Below are positions 1-5,822 of a stretch of DNA of 32,673 nt, piece after piece. This stretch comes from an uncultured Bacteroidales bacterium (lineage in GTDB: Bacteria > Bacteroidota > Bacteroidia > Bacteroidales > P3), in NCBI GenBank assembly GCA_946406015.1, contig CAMJJD010000019.1, positions 1 through 32,673 of the forward strand. Direction: 5' to 3'. The notes beneath the pieces are model-generated. The model ran no database searches. It saw nothing but the letters and a program-made list of their open reading frames with translations, and was not told the origin of the DNA. How positions within the stretch are numbered: position 1 is the first letter of the stretch; each line of letters opens with the position of its first letter. The translations under genes were made by a program, and so were the position numbers.

Positions 1-363
1 GCCGTCGGCGGCACCGTGGTGGCCTATGTCACCATCCTCGTCCTCGGCGCCTCCTTCTCGCTGGTGCCCGCCGCCCTGTGGCCCTCGGTGCCCAAGCTGG
101 TCGACGAGAAGATCATCGGCTCGGCCTACGCCGCCATCTTCTGGATTCAGAACATCGGCCTCGGCCTCTTCCCCGCCCTCATCGGCATGGTGCTGAACAA
201 CACCAACCCCGAAGGCACCGCCGCCCACGAGCTCAACTACACCTGGGCCCTGGTCATGCTGGCCGCCCTCGGCATCGCCGCCCTCTTGATTTCGGTCTAC
301 CTCAAGGCCGTCGACAAGAAGAAGGGCTACGGCCTCGAGCAGCCGAACATCAAGGAGAGTTAA
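1..363 (+). CDS. MFS transporter, C-terminal fragment (5' end outside window)
   Basis: The reading frame is open from base 1 and ends at TAA 361-363, so only the last 120 residues are present. Visible are a hydrophobic stretch (AYVTILVLGASFSLVPAALW), a short loop ending in KLVDEKIIGSAYA, then two more membrane segments (IFWIQNIGLGLFPALIGMVL and WALVMLAALGIAALLISVYL) and a basic cytoplasmic tail KAVDKKKGYGLEQPNIKES. This is the layout of the last helices of a 12-helix major facilitator transporter. The substrate cannot be read from this part. Codon use is GC-rich, like most genes here. It is the only protein gene on the plus strand. The stop codon lies inside the GAGAGTTAAGAATTAA repeat and a strong terminator follows 32 bases later. 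A degenerate second copy of the last 13 codons lies at 705-746. Confidence 0.85.
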   Translation, partial: AVGGTVVAYVTILVLGASFSLVPAALWPSVPKLVDEKIIGSAYAAIFWIQNIGLGLFPALIGMVLNNTNPEGTAAHELNYTWALVMLAALGIAALLISVYLKAVDKKKGYGLEQPNIKES

Positions 364-390
364 GAATTAATTAAGAATTAAGAATTAATA
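361..390. repeat. GAATTAA-type 7-nt repeat at the MFS stop codon
   Basis: TTAAGAATTAA units follow directly from the MFS stop codon; TAA 361-363 is the first repeat base triplet. The same word, GAGAGTTAAGA, ends tsaB and atpB. Confidence 0.8.
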
Positions 391-394
391 ATCC

Positions 395-434
395 AATGAG
401 GCGGCCGAGTTTGCACTCGGCCGCCTCATTTTTT
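395..434 (+). terminator. Rho-independent terminator of the MFS gene
   Basis: A perfect 16-bp stem (395-410 with 415-430), GC-rich in the middle, with a 4-nt TTGC loop and a T tract to 434. It sits 32 bases after the MFS stop codon and is the clearest terminator in the window. Confidence 0.93.
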
Positions 435-436
435 AT

Positions 437-704
437 TTGATGTCGCTTGGGCCACCTTGAATGAACTTTTCTATTTGTCTATACTAACGATATAGGTGAA
501 ACACTCTTGCTAAACTATAAATAGGGATCAATCATTATATTGACAAATACCACTTACCGCACTTCTTTCAATATATTGACAAGGTAAACTTTGAGGTGGT
601 GTAATAGTACGGCATAATAAATATGAGATTTTGTAACAGACATGGTATTTAAATTATGAGATTAATTTTATATTCCTGTAATTATGACCATGTTCCAGTA
701 ATAG
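437..704. other. AT-rich spacer, no gene recognised
   Basis: No convincing coding region on either strand. The stretch is much richer in A and T than its surroundings and has several stops in every frame. The 11-base word TATATTGACAA occurs twice, at 536-546 and 572-582, 36 bases apart, with no further copies. It leads into the MFS-like remnant at 705-746, so it may be the decayed body of that second gene, but no other similarity to the intact copy is visible. Confidence 0.5.
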
Positions 705-746
705 AAAGGCTACGGTCTAGAACAAACCAATATCAAGGAGAGTTAA
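705..746 (+). pseudogene. Remnant of a second MFS transporter 3' end
   Basis: In the frame starting at 705 the bases read KGYGLEQTNIKES and a TAA stop (744-746). The intact MFS gene ends KGYGLEQPNIKES-stop. Twelve of 13 residues agree, but the codons differ at many third positions (GGT CTA GAA CAA AAT against GGC CTC GAG CAG AAC), so this is a diverged homologue, not a recent copy. Upstream the frame is closed at once by TAA TAG (699-704). The stop is again followed by GAGTTAA-type repeat and then a hairpin, as in the intact gene. Confidence 0.7.
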
Positions 747-751
747 GAGTT

Positions 752-793
752 AAAAAAGGCTGGCGCGGTTTTGACTGCGCCAGCCTTTTTTTT
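752..793 (-). terminator. Bidirectional terminator after the 508-aa gene
   Basis: The stem GGCTGGCGC (758-766) pairs with GCGCCAGCC (777-785), extended by an A6 tract on the left and a T8 tract on the right. It therefore gives a U run in both directions. On the minus strand it lies 16 bases past the stop of the 508-aa gene; on the plus strand it follows the MFS remnant. Confidence 0.88.
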
Positions 794-808
794 GTTTTGG
801 GATGTGGG

Positions 809-2335
809 TCAATGGCTCTTCTTCCCAATCTTCATTACATAGAGCAGAATAATAATCATCACCACACCAAAAACGGAAGTCAATATCCATTGAAGCGGAG
901 AGCCGCCTTCAGTCATTGCGAACACGACACCCACTACCTGCGCCACTGTGAGGAATGCGACGAGCAGGCTAAGCCTGCGTTCCCGTGCAGCATGCATGCT
1001 GTCCTGTCGATCCACAGCCTCACGCAGGGCGTGTTCATCGACCAGTCTTATTATCTCCGTCTTGCTTTCAATCTCGGCATAACTTTCCTTGAGGCGGAGA
1101 CCTCTGCAACAATGCTCGTAGAACTGGGTATGCTGAGTGAACGGTGAGACTTCGGTCCAATAGCAGGTACTTTTTATCTGTTTGTACACCTCCAAAAGGT
1201 CCCACAGATCCGACTGGTTATTTGAAGAGACGACATTCATCAGTTTCCGGCTGATGTTGAACATTACGTAGCGTTGGAGCAAAGCCAAAAGGTACACCCA
1301 GAAGAAGCGCATCCTAATCTGTGCGTCAAAACCTTCTATAAAACTCCAGTTCTCATTTTTCCCCACAGCCATAATGGCACAACCTTCGGAGAAGGAGGTG
1401 ATATGGATATTGTCGAAAGTGTGCAACACGGCGCCTTTCGCCACCATGTCTTTCACAGGCAGAATATAGTTGGGGGCACAGCAACGGGCAAGATACAGCA
1501 ATGTCTCGTCACAGTCGTTGACGCCCACCGCGTCGCTCCTGTCATCAACAATGGCATAAGTTAGCAGATGGAGGCGGATATTGTTGAAAAGACGGAAATG
1601 CTTTTCTTTCTGGTGTCCACCGTGCAGGAGAAGGTTTACCAACTGCCCCATATCCCATTCCAGGGCTCCGTTTTCCCATTCCTCTTCATCTTTCCCAGAA
1701 AGCAAATGATACGCCATATGATACGTCTGACGGGCACTCTGCAAGGCTCTCTCCAGATCCGACGGATTCTTTATCTTTTTCTCATCCACCTTAAACGCAT
1801 CAGTGGAGCATTTTGCCTCCACATTACCAATCTTATGCAGGGTGTAGTTGAGTTTAATGAGGTCCTCAGTAGAGCACTCCGAGGTAACATAGATGACCAT
1901 AACCCCCACACAGCTCTGGTCATTCATGTATAAAGTCGGACGGTAGGAGTTTCGACTGTCCAGATTGAAGGAAACCCGGGTTGCAGACTTCTTGTCAACA
2001 ACCACAGTATGCGGTTTTTTGCAGAAAGGCTTCCAAAATTTACTTCCGAAGTCCAACGATTCTTCTTTACCGTTGTCCGACACCACAGAATAGATTCTCA
2101 AGGGAGAGACATTGACCCCTTGACTGTGGGTCTGTCCTTGCAGGAAGTCCATGATGTGGGCATACAGCACCTCACGGTTTTCATCAGCATCAGCCTTGAT
2201 TCGGTTGCCCTCATTGGAGACAGGTTTCTCTTGTTTTTTCCAAATATAATCGGAAGGTTCCAAAGAGGGGTCGTCGTAGTGGAAGGGCACCAGGAAGAAG
2301 GTGCCGGATTTTCTAGCGGTTTTGGTTTCTAACAT
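809..2335 (-). CDS. Unrecognised 508-aa protein with CorA-like two-helix C-terminus
   Basis: I do not recognise the family. Residues 1-440 look soluble: they begin TKTARKSGTFFLVPFHYDD, have a hydrophobic patch near 342-360 (FFWVYLLALLQRYVMFNIS), and then a charged helix that runs into the membrane part. The C-terminus has two membrane helices (about 455-474 and 481-500) joined by a very short loop (TEGGSPLQ) and a basic tail KIGKKSH. This is the topology of CorA/ZntB-type divalent cation channels, but the GMN signature expected after the first helix is missing; VFAMTEGG stands there. Ion transport is therefore only a guess. A membrane-anchored sensor or effector is equally possible. ATG 2335 is chosen because a Bacteroidota -7 motif lies about 100 bases upstream. 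The gene stands alone between terminators and is less GC-rich than its neighbours. Confidence 0.8.
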   Translation of the reverse strand: MLETKTARKSGTFFLVPFHYDDPSLEPSDYIWKKQEKPVSNEGNRIKADADENREVLYAHIMDFLQGQTHSQGVNVSPLRIYSVVSDNGKEESLDFGSKFWKPFCKKPHTVVVDKKSATRVSFNLDSRNSYRPTLYMNDQSCVGVMVIYVTSECSTEDLIKLNYTLHKIGNVEAKCSTDAFKVDEKKIKNPSDLERALQSARQTYHMAYHLLSGKDEEEWENGALEWDMGQLVNLLLHGGHQKEKHFRLFNNIRLHLLTYAIVDDRSDAVGVNDCDETLLYLARCCAPNYILPVKDMVAKGAVLHTFDNIHITSFSEGCAIMAVGKNENWSFIEGFDAQIRMRFFWVYLLALLQRYVMFNISRKLMNVVSSNNQSDLWDLLEVYKQIKSTCYWTEVSPFTQHTQFYEHCCRGLRLKESYAEIESKTEIIRLVDEHALREAVDRQDSMHAARERRLSLLVAFLTVAQVVGVVFAMTEGGSPLQWILTSVFGVVMIIILLYVMKIGKKSH

Positions 2336-2359
2336 AACGTTGGTTTTTAGGGATAACGC

Positions 2360-2393
2360 AGCCGGAGCGCAAAAATTGCGTTCCGGCTTTTTT
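2360..2393 (+). terminator. Hairpin with T tract in the leader of the 508-aa gene
   Basis: The arms 2360-2372 and 2376-2388 pair over 13 positions including one G-U, with an AAA loop and six Ts (2388-2393) on the plus strand. By shape it is a plus-strand terminator, yet no plus-strand gene precedes it. On the minus strand it falls between the putative promoter and ATG of the 508-aa gene, where it would be a leader hairpin without a U run. Confidence 0.65.
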
Positions 2394-2436
2394 CGTCATA
2401 ATCTGTAGATTCAACTACCAAGTGTAACACTGTTGT

Positions 2437-2445
2437 GCAAAGATA
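2437..2445 (-). promoter_or_regulatory. Putative -7 element (TATCTTTGC) for the 508-aa gene
   Basis: The minus strand reads TATCTTTGC, an exact match to the Bacteroidota -7 consensus TAnnTTTG. Only a weak TTTC stands where the -33 box would be. Transcription would start near 2430, giving a leader of about 95 nt that contains the 2360-2393 hairpin. Nothing else was recognised in the 257-base spacer 2336-2592. Confidence 0.55.
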
Positions 2446-2592
2446 GCAAGAATTTTCTTTAGAGGAGAAATGTAACAAATTATACATGGGCTTTTACAGA
2501 GATTTGGGGTGTGAAAGTTTTTTTACGACAACTAACGATTAAATTGACGATAATTAACGTTCAACAAAGAGAGGTTATTCTCATTTCATCAG

Positions 2593-3672
2593 TTATCTCA
2601 CCCTCACCCGCGGGTCGAGGAGGCCGTAGAGGATGTCGGTGAGGATGTTGATGACAACCAGCAGCACACAGATGAAGAGGATGGTGCCCATGACGACGGG
2701 GAAGTCGTACTTCTCAAGCCCGTCGACGATGACGACGCCCATGCCTTTCCAGTCGAAGACATACTCGACGAAGACGGCACCGGCCAGCAGGGAGGCCAGC
2801 CAGCCGCTGGCCGAGGTCACCACGGGGTTGAGCGCGTTGCGCAGGGCATGGTGCACCACCACACGGCGGTGCGAGAGGCCTTTGGCGCGGGCGGTGCGGA
2901 TGTAGTCCTGGCTGAGGGCTTCGAGCATCGAGTTCTTGGTGAGCTGTGTGAGCGTGGCCAACGGACGGATGCCGAGGGTGAGGGCCGGCAGGATGAGGTT
3001 CTTGAGGTCGAGGTACTCACCGCAGCCGTAGTCGTCGACCGAGTAGAGGTTGCCGAACATGTTGAGGTGCGTCCAGTCGGCCAGCACGTAGGCGAAGAGC
3101 CAGGCGATGAGGATGGCGGCGAAGAACGACGGCAGCGACATGCCGAGGGTGCTGAAGACAAGTATGGTGCGGTCTATCCAGCTGTCCTTGTGCAGCGCAC
3201 TGACCACGCCGAGCGTGATGCCCAGTGCGAGGGCCAGCAGCATGGCCACCACAGCCAAGATGGCCGTCTGCGGGAAAGCCGTCGCCAGTATATCGCTCAC
3301 ACGACGTTGGCTCTGGTAGGAGCGCCGCAGATAGGGTGCCTTGAGCACCACCGAGGTGGAGCCTACCCGCAGCAGCGTGGTGTAGGGGGCGTACTTCTCG
3401 GACGAGAGGAAGAAGTAGTCGGTGGAGTCGCTGTTGTTGTGGAACGAGACGGGGGCCAGGTCGTTGAGGTAGTTGAGGTACTGCAGCGCGACGGGCTTGT
3501 CGCGTCCCAGGTCGCGGTTGATGATGTCGATGCTCTCCTGGTCGGCGCGCTGCCCAAGCATCATGCGGGCCGGGTCGCCCGGCAGGATGTTGAACAGGAA
3601 GAAGACCAGCGTCACCACCCCCAGCAGCACCAGAAGTCCATACAGCAGTCTCTTTCCAATAAAACGCATCAT
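2593..3672 (-). CDS. Oligopeptide/dipeptide ABC transporter permease (DppB/OppB family)
   Basis: A 359-aa inner-membrane permease of the binding-protein-dependent transport family. The N-terminal helix (about 8-30) is followed by the family signature FNILPGDPARMMLGQRAD (27-44). A long periplasmic loop (about 60-125, DYFFLSSEKYAPYTTLLR) precedes five further hydrophobic stretches. The cytoplasmic EAA loop, which docks to the ATPase, is EALSQDYIRTARAKGLSHRR (251-270). The protein ends TDILYGLLDPRVRVR, as usual for DppB. No partner permease, ATPase or binding protein is in the window, so it is an orphan here and its substrate is unknown. ATG 3672 and ATG 3669 are adjacent; the first abuts the GAGTTAA repeat, so the second may be the original start. 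Confidence 0.9.
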   Translation of the reverse strand: MMRFIGKRLLYGLLVLLGVVTLVFFLFNILPGDPARMMLGQRADQESIDIINRDLGRDKPVALQYLNYLNDLAPVSFHNNSDSTDYFFLSSEKYAPYTTLLRVGSTSVVLKAPYLRRSYQSQRRVSDILATAFPQTAILAVVAMLLALALGITLGVVSALHKDSWIDRTILVFSTLGMSLPSFFAAILIAWLFAYVLADWTHLNMFGNLYSVDDYGCGEYLDLKNLILPALTLGIRPLATLTQLTKNSMLEALSQDYIRTARAKGLSHRRVVVHHALRNALNPVVTSASGWLASLLAGAVFVEYVFDWKGMGVVIVDGLEKYDFPVVMGTILFICVLLVVINILTDILYGLLDPRVRVR

Positions 3673-3703
3673 GAGTTAAGAGTTAAGAGTTAAGAATTAA
3701 GAG
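3673..3703. repeat. GAGTTAA repeat, left bracket of the four-helix-bundle gene
   Basis: GAGTTAAGAGTTAAGA units run from the base after the permease ATG into the stop codon of the four-helix-bundle gene. Its inverted counterpart lies at 4052-4085. Confidence 0.85.
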
Positions 3704-4047
3704 CCAGCTTTAACTGTTTTCAAAATAGACACCAACAATGATATCAATTCATCAAGGTCTTTGTTCATTGAATCGTATTCAGCCTCTGAAATCTTATCTG
3801 ATTTATACAGGACTAGCAACCAATAAGCAGTTTCCCGCGCTTCTTTAAGCGAGACATGTAATTTTGCAACAAAGTCGGGAGTACTTTGCGCCCCCTGGCT
3901 TTCACTAATATTTGCGCCTATACTTGTTCCACTTCTAAGTATTTGTTTACTTATAACATATTCTTTTTTCTCGGATCTTAAATAGTCATAGAACCGAACA
4001 CATCGTACTGCAAATTCAAGACTCTTTTCAAATACAACACTCGACAT
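3697..4047 (-). CDS. Four-helix-bundle protein (23S rRNA intervening-sequence/S23 type)
   Basis: A 116-aa, all-helical protein of the family known from open reading frames in 23S rRNA intervening sequences and related to the Avd accessory protein of diversity-generating retroelements. Family marks are FEKSLEFAVRCVRFYDYL (6-23), the turn ILRSGTSIGANISE (36-49) and SLKEARETAYWLLVLYKS (66-83). Known homologues form homopentamers and are thought to bind nucleic acid; a definite function is not established. The gene is clearly AT-richer than tsaB and the permease on either side, which suggests transfer. Its TAA stop lies inside one repeat block and its ATG is four bases from an inverted block, so the whole 410-base unit looks like a cassette. 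No rRNA or reverse transcriptase is nearby. Confidence 0.9.
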   Translation of the reverse strand: MSSVVFEKSLEFAVRCVRFYDYLRSEKKEYVISKQILRSGTSIGANISESQGAQSTPDFVAKLHVSLKEARETAYWLLVLYKSDKISEAEYDSMNKDLDELISLLVSILKTVKAGS

Positions 4048-4051
4048 ACCC

Positions 4052-4085
4052 CTAATTCTTAATTCTTAATTCTTAACTCTCTCTC
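4052..4085. repeat. Inverted GAATTAA/GAGTTAA repeat, right bracket of the four-helix-bundle gene
   Basis: TAATTCTTAATTCTTAA units ending in TTAACTCTCTC, inverted relative to 3673-3703. It contains the tsaB stop codon (minus strand GAG AGT TAA). Confidence 0.85.
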
Positions 4086-4768
4086 AGTCCGTGGACGACA
4101 CTTTTCTTGGCGACGAAGTCTTTGAGGTAGAAGGGTTCGAAATAGGCCACGTCTTCTACTTCTCCCTTGGCGAGCTTGGTTTCCGCCAACGGCAGCATGC
4201 CTTCGGCCGAGATGCGGAAGGAGTCGTCGTAACGTGCATTGGAATGGGCACTCAGGATGTCGCGCGTCTTCTCGGCTCCGTCTCCGATGAAGGTCACCTC
4301 GCCCTTGTCAAGCCACTCGTCGTAGATGCCCGGCACGATGACATCAGCCTGGGTATCCCTCAATCTCTGAACTCCGACCTCCGACCTCTGAACTATCATA
4401 GTGTAGCACTCCATGCGGCGGGCGTCGATCATCGGGCAGACCAGACCGCGGTAGTCGGGGTGTTGGCGGTAGTAGTGGCTAGCCATACCCAGCAGCGTGG
4501 GCACTGACAACAGGGGAATGCCCAATCCGTAGCAAAGGCCTTTGGCACTGCTCACGCCGATGCGCAGGCCGGTGTAGCTTCCGGGTCCGGCGCTGACACA
4601 GACGGCGTCAAGCTTCACGCCGTCAATGAGTTCCTTGATGAACAGCGGCAGCTGGGTGGAATGGGCGTTGGGGGCGTCGCTCTCGCGCCGAGCCACTACC
4701 CTGCCCTCTTCAGCCAACGCCACCGAACAAACGGAAGTAGCAGTTTCTATCAGTAGTATCTTACTCAA
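4073..4768 (-). CDS. tsaB: tRNA threonylcarbamoyladenosine biosynthesis protein TsaB
   Basis: TsaB is the ASKHA-fold partner of TsaD in making N6-threonylcarbamoyladenosine at position 37 of ANN-reading tRNAs in the cytoplasm. The 231 residues open with KILLIETATSVCSVALAEEG (3-22), then HSTQLPLFI (36-44), the glycine-rich SAGPGSYTGLRIGVSSAKGL (59-78) and CPMIDARRMECYT (111-123), all typical of the family. Length is normal. The start is TTG at 4766-4768: no in-frame ATG lies between it and the upstream stop, and the start region merges into TAACCATTA-type repeat, so the original ATG may have been overwritten. A CTCCGAC repeat encodes QRSEVGVQRLRD (127-138), and the stop lies in another repeat. 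TsaD and TsaE are not in the window. Confidence 0.93.
   Translation of the reverse strand: MSKILLIETATSVCSVALAEEGRVVARRESDAPNAHSTQLPLFIKELIDGVKLDAVCVSAGPGSYTGLRIGVSSAKGLCYGLGIPLLSVPTLLGMASHYYRQHPDYRGLVCPMIDARRMECYTMIVQRSEVGVQRLRDTQADVIVPGIYDEWLDKGEVTFIGDGAEKTRDILSAHSNARYDDSFRISAEGMLPLAETKLAKGEVEDVAYFEPFYLKDFVAKKSVVHGLRES
4364..4392. repeat. In-frame CTCCGAC 7-nt repeat inside tsaB
   Basis: CTCTGAAC, CTCCGAC, CTCCGAC, CTCTGAAC in succession. It encodes about ten residues (SEVGVQRL and neighbours) in a surface loop after the conserved MIDARRMECYT motif. Because the loop is variable in the family, replacement is as likely as net insertion. Confidence 0.65.
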
Positions 4769-5061
4769 TGGATAATGGTTAATGTTTAATGGTTACTTTT
4801 TTTAAGGGAGTTAAGGAAGTTAAAGAAGTTATCGTTCGCTCCGCTCACTAGAAGTTAAAGACGAATGTACTGCCTGGGTAATGATTAATGGTTAATGGGT
4901 AATGGGTAATGTTTAATGATTAATGGTTAATGGTTACTTTTTTTAAGGGAGTTAAGGTAGTTAAAGAAGTTATCGTTCGCTCCGCTCACTAGAAGTTAAA
5001 GACGAATGTACTGCCTGGGTAATGATTAATGGTTAATGGGTAATGATTAACGATTATTGAC
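4769..5061. repeat. 141-bp tandem duplication of composite repeat
   Basis: Two copies (about 4780-4920 and 4921-5061) lie head to tail with a period of exactly 141 bases and very few differences in the core, for example AAGGAAGTT against AAGGTAGTT. Each copy is itself composite: a T7 run, AGTTAAGGAAGTTAAAGAAG units, an apparently unique block with CGTTCGCTCCGCTCACTAGA, and a TAATGGTTAATGGG tract with a 7-base period. It fills most of the 341-base gap between tsaB and lolA. No coding region is credible in it. Confidence 0.9.
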
Positions 5062-5068
5062 CATTTCA

Positions 5069-5114
5069 TAACTCTTAATTCTTGATTTTTAATTCTTAAT
5101 TCTCAACTCTCACC
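5069..5114. repeat. GAATTAA-type repeat at the lolA stop codon
   Basis: On the minus strand the lolA stop TGA is followed directly by GAGTTGAGAATTAAGAATTAA and further units. Same family as 361-390 and 4052-4085. Confidence 0.8.
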
Positions 5115-5775
5115 TCATATCTATCACTTCCACTCCTGGGTGCTTTGCGGCGTCGAAGGTGAATTGAGACGCCGACGTACCGGCGTTCTTGAAGTTGGAG
5201 ATGTCGTAGACTTCCCGACCCGAGTCGAACTTATGCACCTCCATACGGCGCAGCAGGCCGCTCTTCTCCACCATGAAGAGGCGTATCTTGTGGAAGCTGC
5301 GTGCCGAACGTGGCTGCAAGTCGACCACCGCCGTGCCATCGTCGTCGGTACGGATATACTTGGCACGGAAATTCTTATCGTAACTGGCCAACAGACGTGC
5401 GGGGTTGAAGAGATTCATATCGTCATTGCTCATATTATTGACAACGACCTCCTTGGCGCTCTTGTTCCACTGCCACACTGTAGTGCCATCGCAGATGATT
5501 TCCTGGTCGGCCACCGTCACACGGTAGTGTCCCTTGCAGTAGAGCACCTGTGCCGACTGTCGGAGCGTCTCTTTCTTTTTGCTGTCCAATACCGTCGCCG
5601 TCACCGAAAAGCTCACGTTGCCGAACTTTCCTGCTGCCTTCTTCATCAACGCGTCGGCGGTCTTGTCCACCTGTCCCTGATTGGAATGGGTGATTTGCGC
5701 GTTCAAGGTGAAAGGTGACAGGTGACAGGTGACAACCAGACACGCACAGACAAGGACTTTGAATAGATTATGCAT
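5110..5775 (-). CDS. LolA-like outer-membrane lipoprotein carrier
   Basis: A 221-aa periplasmic chaperone-like protein that would carry lipoproteins from the inner to the outer membrane. The N-terminus is a signal peptide (MHNLFKVLVCACLVV, then an odd stretch to LNA-Q near residue 26). The mature part has the half-barrel pattern of the LolA fold: KFGNVSFSVTATVLDSKKKE (50-69), QVLYCKGHYRVTVADQEIIC (76-95), then TVWQWNKSAKEVVV (99-112), LLASYDKNFRAKYI and the late strand pair GLLRRMEVHKFDSGREVYDI. It fits the Bacteroidota LolA-like subgroup. The signal region VTCHLSPFTL (15-24) is written by a GGTGACA repeat, unusually polar for a hydrophobic core. The gene lies between oppositely oriented GTTAAAGAAG-type repeats. 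ATG 5775 is the only start that keeps the signal peptide. Confidence 0.88.
   Translation of the reverse strand: MHNLFKVLVCACLVVTCHLSPFTLNAQITHSNQGQVDKTADALMKKAAGKFGNVSFSVTATVLDSKKKETLRQSAQVLYCKGHYRVTVADQEIICDGTTVWQWNKSAKEVVVNNMSNDDMNLFNPARLLASYDKNFRAKYIRTDDDGTAVVDLQPRSARSFHKIRLFMVEKSGLLRRMEVHKFDSGREVYDISNFKNAGTSASQFTFDAAKHPGVEVIDMR
5704..5737. repeat. In-frame GGTGACA 7-nt repeat inside the lolA signal peptide
   Basis: AGGTGAAAGGTGACAGGTGA and one further unit. On the minus strand it encodes residues 15-24, VTCHLSPFTL, between the hydrophobic core and the probable cleavage site. Confidence 0.75.
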
Positions 5776-5778
5776 TTG

Positions 5779-5820
5779 TCTTTAACTACTTTAACTTCCT
5801 AACTTCTTTAACTCCCTAAA
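5779..5820. repeat. Inverted GTTAAAGAAG-type repeat upstream of lolA
   Basis: TTTAACTACTTTAACTTCC and following units, the reverse complement of the AGTTAAGGAAGTTAAAGAAG tract at 4801-4830 and 4941-4971. It fills the 47-base folE-lolA spacer. Confidence 0.75.
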
Positions 5821-5822
5821 CA

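Noticed and set aside
536-582. TATATTGACAA twice, 36 bases apart, as a possible operator or attachment site
   Set aside because: Two short AT-rich copies in an AT-rich spacer, with no adjacent intact gene or integrase; could be chance.
656-1147. 163-aa plus-strand frame running through the MFS remnant and the end of the 508-aa gene
   Set aside because: It crosses a strong hairpin terminator and is antisense to the 508-aa gene; the remnant itself is in a different frame.
3697-4047. Diversity-generating retroelement, suggested by the Avd-like four-helix-bundle protein
   Set aside because: No reverse transcriptase, template repeat or variable repeat with A-specific changes was seen in the window.
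4779-5061. Possible CRISPR array
   Set aside because: Only two copies in direct contact, with no distinct spacers and no cas genes; it is a tandem duplication of composite repeat.
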